DNA of 32,935 nucleotides, from positions 1 to 32,935 of the forward strand of contig JANTFL010000017.1 in assembly GCA_024763455.1 (NCBI GenBank), given 5' to 3'. A program made the position numbers and the translations under genes. The DNA comes from Sediminispirochaeta sp. (lineage in GTDB: Bacteria > Spirochaetota > Spirochaetia > B11-G9). The first letter of the stretch is position 1. Each line of letters opens with the position of its first letter. Below the pieces are notes generated by a model. The model was not told where the DNA came from, ran no database searches, and was given only the letters and a program-made list of their open reading frames with translations. Below, piece by piece: positions 25,810 through 32,935 of this stretch.

Positions 25810-27144
25810 CTACCTCTCTTTCAACTCCACTTCCAGGGGTATCGAAGAAAATCCAAGTTCCGTCCGGATGTTATTCTTGATATACTGGAGATAGCTTTCA
25901 GGAAATCCTTTCTTTTTATTTATAAAAAGGACAAATTTTACCGGATTACTGTTAACCTGGGTACCGTAAAGAATTTTATAACGTCCCCCTTTAAATCTTG
26001 GGGGTTCAGTACGTTCCACCCATCGTTTTAGTGCGGAGTTAAGTGTAGATGTATCAACTCTATGATTCAGCTGGTTCCACACCTTATAAACCTGTTTGAA
26101 AAGATCATCTACCCCCTCTCCGGTAACTGCCGACAGAGGCACCAAAGGAGCAAAGGAGAGCACAGGAAAAAGAAATTTCGTTCTATCCTGAATAGCCTCC
26201 ATCTGATTCGGTAGTTCTTTGACCTTATCCCATTTATTTAAAACCAGAACGACGCCGCACCCCCTCTTTACAATCTGGGTCGCTATCTTTTTATCCTGAT
26301 CGCCCAACCCCTCTGCCGCATCAATCAGCAGGAGGACAACATCGGAATGTTCAATAGTTTTTATCGCTCTGTTTACTGAATAGTACTCAACATTTTCGCC
26401 CACTTTCTTCTTTTTACGAATTCCGGCAGTATCCATCACCCGGTAGACTTTATGTTTATACTCAAATCTTCCTTCTATAACATCCCGTGTTGTGCCGGGG
26501 ATATCTGAGACTATAGCCACATCCTTGCCGAGTAATCTGTTTATAAGTGTTGATTTCCCTGTGTTTGGTTTACCCAATAGAGCAATACGTATATCCGGTT
26601 CAGCTATCTCGTCTGCCGCCCGGTCTGCTTCGAAATCAATCAGTTCTTCCAGCTTATCTATGAATTCCGAAATACCGATACCATGTGCAGCGGACACTCC
26701 TACTACATTATCAAATCCATAGGAGTAATAGTTCCAGACATCCGCTTCCCGTTTTTCACTGTCAACCTTGTTCACAACGAGGAGTATTTTATCTGAATAC
26801 TTCCTGAGAATCTTTGCAAAGGCATCATCCTCTCCTGTAGTTTCAGTTACATCCATCATAAAGACTATCAAGTCAGCACCTTCCAAAACTGAAAGGCTTT
26901 TATTGGTGACCTGCTCATCCAGACCAGACTGTTCTACTTTAAATCCCCCGGTATCTATCAGCTTAACTTTGTGATGTCCCAGGTCATATATTCCTTCAAC
27001 AGGATCCCGTGTTACCCCAGGGGTAGGATCGGTAATTGACTGTCTCTTTCCAACCAACCTGTTAAAAAGGGTTGATTTCCCTACATTTGGTCTTCCCACA
27101 ACAGCAACTACCGGCAGACCCTTTTTATTATTCTGTATACTCAA
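25810..27144 (-). CDS. der: GTPase Der (EngA), ribosome biogenesis
   Basis: Two G domains: GRPNVGKSTLFNRLVG...DTGG...NKVD and GKPNTGKSTLINRLLG...DTAGIRKK...NKWD; C-terminal KH-like domain. Confidence 0.97.
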   Translation of the reverse strand: MSIQNNKKGLPVVAVVGRPNVGKSTLFNRLVGKRQSITDPTPGVTRDPVEGIYDLGHHKVKLIDTGGFKVEQSGLDEQVTNKSLSVLEGADLIVFMMDVTETTGEDDAFAKILRKYSDKILLVVNKVDSEKREADVWNYYSYGFDNVVGVSAAHGIGISEFIDKLEELIDFEADRAADEIAEPDIRIALLGKPNTGKSTLINRLLGKDVAIVSDIPGTTRDVIEGRFEYKHKVYRVMDTAGIRKKKKVGENVEYYSVNRAIKTIEHSDVVLLLIDAAEGLGDQDKKIATQIVKRGCGVVLVLNKWDKVKELPNQMEAIQDRTKFLFPVLSFAPLVPLSAVTGEGVDDLFKQVYKVWNQLNHRVDTSTLNSALKRWVERTEPPRFKGGRYKILYGTQVNSNPVKFVLFINKKKGFPESYLQYIKNNIRTELGFSSIPLEVELKER

Positions 27145-28870
27145 TTCTTTCTTCCATCCATTTTTTCACCAATTTATTAATCTCATCTGCAGACTCAAGC
27201 TTCAAAACCTTCTCTGCAAGCTCTTCTGCTTCATCCATTCTTATTTCTCTTATAACTTTTTTCACCTCGGCGATACTGTTTGCAGCCATGCTGAAATGTT
27301 TCAATCCCAACCCGAGAAGTACAGCTGCTGCCCGGGGCTCACCTGCAAGCTCTCCACAGAGACCTACCGGGATATTAGCTTTGTTCGCATTTTCGATTAC
27401 AGTCTTGATCATCCTTAAGACCGCCGGATGAAAAGGATCATACAGGTATGCAACTTTTTCATTACCCCTGTCAACGGCAATGGTATACTGAGTAAGATCA
27501 TTTGTGCCAATAGAAAAGAAATCTACCTTTTTTGCCAGAATATCCGAGGTTACTGCAGCTGAAGGAACTTCTATCATAATCCCCACAGGAATATTTTTAT
27601 CATAAGGAATTTTCTTTCTCTTAAGATCATCCTTGACCTCATTCAGAATTTCATAGAGAGCATTAAGTTCCCCAACCCCTGAAATCATAGGAAACATTAT
27701 CCTCAGCTTCCCAAATACTGATGCGCGTAAAAGTGCCCTCAACTGAGTCCTGAGGATATCCTTATGTTCCATACAAAACCTGATTGATCTCCATCCCAGG
27801 AGTGGATTCCGCTCTTCAATCACGTCAAGTCCCGGTATGAGTTTATCTCCTCCGACATCTATAGTTCTGATGGCAACAGAGCCAAGATTTTTCATGGCTT
27901 TCAATACTTTAGTATAAGCTTCAAACTGTTCATCTTCAGTGGGCACAAAATCATTCTGCATAAAGATAAACTCGGACCGGAATAGTCCAACTTCATCAGC
28001 ATGCTCCTCGATAACAGAATCTATCTCTTCAGGCATCTCTATATTTGCATGAAGATGTATATGCTCGCCGTCCTTTGTTACACAGGGCAGCTTATTCTGT
28101 TGTTTCAGCGACAGTTCATACTTGGTCCATTGATCCCGGAGCATTCTATACTTTTTGAGAGTGTCTTTGTCAGGGTCAACAATGACCAGACCTCTGTTCC
28201 CGTCAACGATGATCCTGTCGCCGCTTCGTGCATAATCTGTAATAGTAGACAGCCCCAGAACGGCAGGGATTTGAAAAGCTCTGGCAAGAATTGCCGTATG
28301 AGAGGTTTTCCCCCCTCCATTAAGAGCAATTCCTTTTACCTTGTCTTTCCGCATCATTAAGGTATCTGAAGGAAGAAGGTCGTTTGAAACGAGTACTACC
28401 TGCATTTTAAGATCGGGCAAGGCAGTTCTGTCTTTGAACATAAGATGATTAAAAACCCTTTTTGCCACATCATACATATCGACTGATCGTTCTCTCAAAT
28501 ACAGATCCTCAGTAGACTCCAGTGCGCTTATAAATTTCTTAACCGTAATAAAGAGGATCCACTCAATATTCTTTAAATATTTATTCAGATTCTTTTCAAT
28601 CTGTTTATCAAACTCAGGATCACTCAGCATGAGCATATGAGCATCGAGAAAACCGCTCTCCTTGTCCAGATTCCTTTTAGCAGCTTCAACTTTCAGAGCA
28701 TCTATCTCTTCCGAAGCCTTTTGAACTGCAGCCCGGTATCTTCTCATTTCACCAGGTAAGTCAGCCAGTTTAACGTCGTACCGGGGAACTTTATAGTTTT
28801 CATCAAGGTAGAGATAAATCCGACCTATTGCTATACCCGGAGCAGCTGAGACTCCTTTCAACACATTCAT
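27128..28870 (-). CDS. ptsI: Phosphoenolpyruvate-protein phosphotransferase (PTS enzyme I)
   Basis: LKGVSAAPGIAIGRIYLY; GIALNGGGKTSHTAILARAFQIPAVLG (active-site His); GLFRSEFIFM; FSIGTNDLTQYTIAVDRGNEKVAYLYDPFHPAVLRMI; PVGLCGELAGEP. ATG 28870 (MNVLKGVSAAPG) preferred to 28912. Confidence 0.93.
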   Translation of the reverse strand: MNVLKGVSAAPGIAIGRIYLYLDENYKVPRYDVKLADLPGEMRRYRAAVQKASEEIDALKVEAAKRNLDKESGFLDAHMLMLSDPEFDKQIEKNLNKYLKNIEWILFITVKKFISALESTEDLYLRERSVDMYDVAKRVFNHLMFKDRTALPDLKMQVVLVSNDLLPSDTLMMRKDKVKGIALNGGGKTSHTAILARAFQIPAVLGLSTITDYARSGDRIIVDGNRGLVIVDPDKDTLKKYRMLRDQWTKYELSLKQQNKLPCVTKDGEHIHLHANIEMPEEIDSVIEEHADEVGLFRSEFIFMQNDFVPTEDEQFEAYTKVLKAMKNLGSVAIRTIDVGGDKLIPGLDVIEERNPLLGWRSIRFCMEHKDILRTQLRALLRASVFGKLRIMFPMISGVGELNALYEILNEVKDDLKRKKIPYDKNIPVGIMIEVPSAAVTSDILAKKVDFFSIGTNDLTQYTIAVDRGNEKVAYLYDPFHPAVLRMIKTVIENANKANIPVGLCGELAGEPRAAAVLLGLGLKHFSMAANSIAEVKKVIREIRMDEAEELAEKVLKLESADEINKLVKKWMEERIEYTE

Positions 28871-28879
28871 AATGTACAT

Positions 28880-28908
28880 AATATAGGTACTTTTCATCCA
28901 ACTGTCAA
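28880..28908 (-). promoter_or_regulatory. Near-consensus promoter of ptsI
   Basis: Minus strand TTGACA (28908..28903) - 17 nt - TATATT (28885..28880), 9 nt upstream of ATG 28870. Confidence 0.65.
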
Positions 28909-28917
28909 ACAACCGTA

Positions 28918-28946
28918 TTGATTAAGGAGTCTTTTACCGATATTTT
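28918..28946 (+). promoter_or_regulatory. Candidate promoter of the GerMN gene
   Basis: TTGATT (28918..28923) - 17 nt - TATTTT (28941..28946), 6 nt upstream of ATG 28953. Confidence 0.45.
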
Positions 28947-28952
28947 GTAGAG

Positions 28953-29708
28953 ATGAGAAAGAAAAAGAAGTCTTCAATCGGGTGCCTATTCTGGATCGCA
29001 CTTATTCTTCTACTAGTAGTAATCTTCCTTTTGAGTAGAACCAGAATTGATAAGGTACTCGAAACAACAGGATTTAAAGAAATAATAACGAAAAACGAAG
29101 TGCCCGAAGAACCTGTTGTTGTTATAAAGACCGATAAAAATGCCGTACCAAAGAATGAAACGCCACCCCCTTCGAAGGATACTTCTACCACAGGACCTGT
29201 TCAAAATAGTACTGATGTTGAAACAGCTGTCAACACAGAACCCAAAACAGTTATAAACGAAAATACAGCACCTGCGCAGGAGAGAAAATCCCGAAAATCT
29301 GTACTCTATTTTATTAATGTTGATGATAGCGGGACTATTTCATTAGTACCTATTACCCGTACAGTATATTATAAGGATTCACCGCTGACTAAAACCATGC
29401 AGAGCCTGCTCAGCGGTCTATCGGCCTCAGAACTAAACAGAGGCCTCATATCCCTGATTCCGGAAGGGACAAAACTCCTTGGTATTTCAATAAAGGATTC
29501 CATCGCCTATATAGACTTTAATGAAATGCTGAAGTTCAATTCTTTTGGGGAAGAAGGGCTGAAAGCATCTTTAAAACAGATAGTATTCACTTCTACTGAG
29601 TTTTCTACAGTCAAAGGTGTACAGCTGTTAATTAATGGAACTATAGAAAAGTATCTTTCCACCGAAGGAGTTTTTGTGGGAAAACCTCTTACAAGGACAT
29701 CTTTTTAA
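28953..29708 (+). CDS. Membrane-anchored GerMN-domain protein
   Basis: TM segment IGCLFWIALILLLVVIFLLS, Pro/Thr-rich linker, then LVPITRTVYYKDSPLTKTMQSLLSGLSASELNRGLISLIPEGTKLLGISIKDSIAYIDFNEML...QLLINGT, GerMN-like. Confidence 0.82.
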   Translation: MRKKKKSSIGCLFWIALILLLVVIFLLSRTRIDKVLETTGFKEIITKNEVPEEPVVVIKTDKNAVPKNETPPPSKDTSTTGPVQNSTDVETAVNTEPKTVINENTAPAQERKSRKSVLYFINVDDSGTISLVPITRTVYYKDSPLTKTMQSLLSGLSASELNRGLISLIPEGTKLLGISIKDSIAYIDFNEMLKFNSFGEEGLKASLKQIVFTSTEFSTVKGVQLLINGTIEKYLSTEGVFVGKPLTRTSF

Positions 29709-30475
29709 GGTGAAAACACCAGATTACGAATTGTCTTTTCTATATCCTTTGGTGTTGCCCTTCCACCTTTGGTAATATAGAAGAAAAACTCGGTATTCCC
29801 TTTTCTACCGGTAACGGGTGAAAGAATGACATCGGAAATGGACAACCCCTCTTTTAGTATACTCCTGGTTGTTTCAATCACTGTATCAAGGAGCAGGGAT
29901 TTATCAGTAATAACGCCATTGAAGACCTTCCTGTCCGGAACAGAAACCTCAAACTGAGGTTTTACAAGGGCAATCAGCCACTTCTCTTTTACAAGTTCAA
30001 TTATTTTGGAAGCAGCTCCGGTTATCGATCGAAACGAGAGATCTACAACTCCTGCATCAGCAGCAGGATCAAGTTCTTCAACTTCCATGATATTTGTTTT
30101 TTCATGAACATAAACAAGTGGATTAATTCTAAGGGAATAAGCGAGTTGATTATACCCGACATCAACCGAATGAACGCCTGCTGCTCCTCTTTGGAGAAGT
30201 GCATCCGTAAATCCTCCGGTGGAACTTCCAGCATCGAGAAAAACTTTTCCCTTACAATTAATATTCCAACGGGAAAGAGCTTCCTGCAGCTTTAACCCGC
30301 CTCGAGAAACATATTTCTTCGTGGCGACCTCAATTACCGCATCATTTTTAACATGTAATTTGGGATTGACAACCTTCTCTCCGTTTACCAGAACCTCACC
30401 GCACATTATATACCCAAAGCTTTCATCAGGTGATAAATACGGAAATTCTGCTCTCATCTTTTCTAAAAGGGTCAT
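29705..30475 (-). CDS. tlyA: TlyA family rRNA 2'-O-methyltransferase / hemolysin A-like protein
   Basis: S4-like N-terminus, YVSRGGLKLQEALSRW, VFLDAGSSTGGFTDALLQRGAAGVHSVDVGYNQLAYSLR, VDLSFRSIT, LVKPQFEV. Confidence 0.9.
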   Translation of the reverse strand: MTLLEKMRAEFPYLSPDESFGYIMCGEVLVNGEKVVNPKLHVKNDAVIEVATKKYVSRGGLKLQEALSRWNINCKGKVFLDAGSSTGGFTDALLQRGAAGVHSVDVGYNQLAYSLRINPLVYVHEKTNIMEVEELDPAADAGVVDLSFRSITGAASKIIELVKEKWLIALVKPQFEVSVPDRKVFNGVITDKSLLLDTVIETTRSILKEGLSISDVILSPVTGRKGNTEFFFYITKGGRATPKDIEKTIRNLVFSP

Positions 30476-30477
30476 GC

Positions 30478-31275
30478 TTAAACCAGCGATTTTTTCCTGA
30501 AACGTTCTATTGAGACTGTTTTCCCTGAGGAAATATCAATCTTTACCTGAACCCCCGAAAGGACAGAAGGATTATCCGATACTTCAATTTTCAGCGGCAG
30601 CTGGGTCAAAAATCTTCTTATTGAAATGGAAGGATCACTCCCTATAACACTGAGCTCTGGACCGCACATCCCAATGTCGGTGATATATCCAGTGCCTTTT
30701 GGTAGGATTCGTTCATCAGCTGTCTGAATATGAGTATGGGTACCAACGAGCAGAGATACCTTCCCGTCAAGGTAGATCCCCAAAGCTTCCTTTTCCTCAG
30801 AAGATTCTGCATGGAAATCTACCAGAACAAGATCGGTTTCACTCTTCATTTTTTTTAGGAGGCTTCCGGCAGTTCTGAACGGGCAGTCTATAGTTGACAT
30901 TCCGGATCTTCCCTGCAGATTAAGAACTCCGACCCTGATCCCTTTTACAGTAACGACAGTATAACCTTTTCCCGGAGTACCAGGCGGGTAGTTTGCCGGC
31001 CGGATAACAGGGACATTGATGTCCTCAAGCTGCGGCAGTATTTCACGATGGTGCCAGATATGATTACCACTGGTAATTACATGAGCACCTGCGGAGAAAA
31101 TCTGCCCGGCAATCTCAGGAGTTAAACCAAACCCATCTGCAGCATTCTCTCCATTTACTATAACAAGATCAGCCTTTTTCTCTTTAACTAGATTTTTAAG
31201 ACCAATAAAAACAGCTCTGAACCCGGGCTGCCCATAGACATCTCCGAGAAACAGAGCATTTAAATTATCGGGCAT
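30478..31275 (-). CDS. ymdB: YmdB family metallophosphoesterase (TIGR00282-like)
   Basis: ALFLGDVYGQPG, IVNGENAADGFGLT, VITSGNHIWHHREI, LVDFHAESSEEKEALG, LLVGTHTHIQTAD; ATG 31275 overlaps the rny stop. Confidence 0.88.
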   Translation of the reverse strand: MPDNLNALFLGDVYGQPGFRAVFIGLKNLVKEKKADLVIVNGENAADGFGLTPEIAGQIFSAGAHVITSGNHIWHHREILPQLEDINVPVIRPANYPPGTPGKGYTVVTVKGIRVGVLNLQGRSGMSTIDCPFRTAGSLLKKMKSETDLVLVDFHAESSEEKEALGIYLDGKVSLLVGTHTHIQTADERILPKGTGYITDIGMCGPELSVIGSDPSISIRRFLTQLPLKIEVSDNPSVLSGVQVKIDISSGKTVSIERFRKKSLV

Positions 31276-32794
31276 ACTCAACTACACGGGTTTCCCGTAT
31301 AATGGTAACCTTGATTCGTCCCGGATACCTGAGGTCTGACTCAATTTTCTTTGCAATATCTTTTGCAAGAATCTTTGCTTTATCGTCATCAACCGAATCG
31401 TTGTTAACAATAATCCTGAGTTCTCTCCCTGCTTGAATAGCAAAGGCCTTTTCTACCCCTTCAAAGCTTTCTGAGATGTTCTCAAGGTTCTCAAGCCGCT
31501 TTATATAGTTATCAAGGGTTTCCCTTCTTGCCCCGGGTCTGGATGCGGAAATTGCATCTGCAATCTGTACAATAACTGATTCAATACAATTAGGTTCAAC
31601 ATCATTATGATGAGAAATAATAGCATTAATAACCCTGGGGTCCTCCCCGAGCTTTCTTGCCAGCTCAGCACCAAGTTCAGCATGGTTTGAGTCACCCTCT
31701 GTCTCAATCCCCTTACCAATGTCATGCAGCAGACCGCCTCTTTTTGCAATCTCCCGGTCAGCTCCAAGTTCAGCTGCAAGCATTCCGGATATAACAGCAA
31801 CCTCTTTGGAATGGTTTAAAACGTTCTGTCCGTAACTAGTACGGTAGTGCAATCTGCCTATAGCCTGTATCCCTTCTTTGGGGATGTTATGCATTCCAAG
31901 ATCGAAGACAACCTTCTCACCTTCTTCGAAGATAATCTGGCTGATCTCCTTCGTCACCTTCTGAACCACTTCTTCAATTCGTGCCGGATGTATCCGGCCA
32001 TCCTGAATGAGTCTATCAAGAGCAACTCTGGCAATCTCCTTCCGGACTGAATCAAAACATGATATTACTACAGCTTCAGGAGTATCGTCTATAATTATAT
32101 CCACCCCTGTCAACGTCTCAAGGGTTCGGATATTTCTTCCTTCCCTGCCGATAATACGCCCCTTCATTTCATCATTCGGTAGACTTACCGAACTTATTGA
32201 AACTCCAGAACTGACATCAGTCGCAATCCTTTGTATTGTTGTTACAACAATGTCTCTTGCCTTTTTTTCAGCAACAAGCTGTGCTTCCGCTTCTATCTTG
32301 TTAATGATAACCTGTGAGTCATGCCGTGCTTCGTTTTCCATAGACTTCATAATGAGGTCTTTTGCTTCTTCCTTCGTTATTCCGGCAACTTTTTCTAACT
32401 CTTTCTTCCAGTTTTCTTCCTCAGTAACAAGATACTTCTCTTTCTCTAGTACCTTTCTCTCTCGGTCTGTAAGCAGTGATTTTTGTATATCAAGTTCATT
32501 CTGCTTCTTTTCTAGATTTTCTTCCTTCTGCAGCAGCCTTCTTTCCATCCGCTGCAGCTCACTTCTATTCTCACGATATTCCCGTTCTTGTTGATTCCGC
32601 TCTTTCTGGAGCTGATCTCTTGCTTCTAAAAGCAGTTCTTTTTTCTTAGATTCTGCTTCTTTTATCGCTTCACGATTTAAACGCTCAACCCTCTGCTCTG
32701 TAGAAGAAAGCTGAAACCTGGCATAGAGCCATCTTATAATCCAACCTAGAATCAAACCTGCGAGAGGAAGTGTTATAAAAAGTATAAAACGCAT
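31265..32794 (-). CDS. rny: Ribonuclease Y
   Basis: N-terminal TM, coiled coil, KH domain (GRIIGREGRNIRTLETLTGVDIIIDDTPEAVVISCFDSVRKEIAR), HD domain (GGLLHDIGKG). ATG 32794 follows GGAGG with a 5-nt spacer. Confidence 0.95.
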   Translation of the reverse strand: MRFILFITLPLAGLILGWIIRWLYARFQLSSTEQRVERLNREAIKEAESKKKELLLEARDQLQKERNQQEREYRENRSELQRMERRLLQKEENLEKKQNELDIQKSLLTDRERKVLEKEKYLVTEEENWKKELEKVAGITKEEAKDLIMKSMENEARHDSQVIINKIEAEAQLVAEKKARDIVVTTIQRIATDVSSGVSISSVSLPNDEMKGRIIGREGRNIRTLETLTGVDIIIDDTPEAVVISCFDSVRKEIARVALDRLIQDGRIHPARIEEVVQKVTKEISQIIFEEGEKVVFDLGMHNIPKEGIQAIGRLHYRTSYGQNVLNHSKEVAVISGMLAAELGADREIAKRGGLLHDIGKGIETEGDSNHAELGAELARKLGEDPRVINAIISHHNDVEPNCIESVIVQIADAISASRPGARRETLDNYIKRLENLENISESFEGVEKAFAIQAGRELRIIVNNDSVDDDKAKILAKDIAKKIESDLRYPGRIKVTIIRETRVVEYAR

Positions 32795-32822
32795 CTCTTC
32801 CTCCACAATCAGATCAGCCTAA

Positions 32823-32851
32823 ATAATAGACGTTAACTTTTGCAATGTCAA
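32823..32851 (-). promoter_or_regulatory. Near-consensus promoter of rny-ymdB-tlyA
   Basis: Minus strand TTGACA (32851..32846) - 17 nt - TATTAT (32828..32823), 28 nt upstream of ATG 32794. Confidence 0.65.
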
Positions 32852-32935
32852 GTTAAGGCTTTAACGAAACTTAAAGTTAATTAATACAAGATATCATATA
32901 TTTTTGAGTATTTGGAGATATCCCATAATGTCAGA

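Noticed and set aside
31287-31299. ACGGG-TTT-CCCGT mini-palindrome
   Set aside because: Only 5-bp arms, inside the 3' end of rny coding sequence; expected by chance.
32007-32594. 195-aa plus-strand ORF, Ser/Phe-rich
   Set aside because: Antisense to the rny K/E-rich coiled-coil region; Ser/Phe richness is the expected mirror of Glu/Lys/Arg codons. No SD or family motif.
1-32935. CRISPR arrays, transposons, prophage, toxin-antitoxin or restriction modules
   Set aside because: None seen: no regularly spaced repeats, transposase, integrase, Cas, methylase or TA-like ORFs. Remaining non-coding gaps are short.

Overview
Chromosomal segment of a spirochaete-like bacterium (inferred from gene content and protein flavour; no rRNA or tRNA seen). 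It is densely packed and mostly transcribed from the minus strand. From left to right it contains: a truncated bactofilin; a small cyclase-tail-like TPR protein; a REC protein with a degenerate DHp-like tail; lnt; an HU-family gene; rpsT; a PSP1/YaaR/bactofilin/M23 peptidase cluster; divergent tatD and dus; an rlmB-type methyltransferase; a small secreted D-rich protein; dnaJ, dnaK and grpE (no hrcA in the window); a 1082-aa membrane-anchored coiled-coil protein; a HAD hydrolase; and a tightly overlapping operon of TonB, ExbD, ExbB, a putative beta-barrel protein and a 964-aa TPR protein. Beyond that lie a secreted protein with a cysteine-hydrolase-like motif, a MerR regulator, der, ptsI, a GerMN-domain protein, tlyA, a ymdB-type phosphoesterase and rny. 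Most of this is housekeeping. The best candidates for something under-described are: (i) the compact TonB/ExbB/ExbD + beta-barrel + giant TPR operon; (ii) the REC/pseudo-DHp + stand-alone cyclase-tail + bactofilin gene set; (iii) the second bactofilin with M23, PSP1 and YaaR; (iv) promoter boxes placed so close to start codons that leaderless transcripts are predicted. No CRISPR array, transposon, prophage, defence island or large repeat was recognised.
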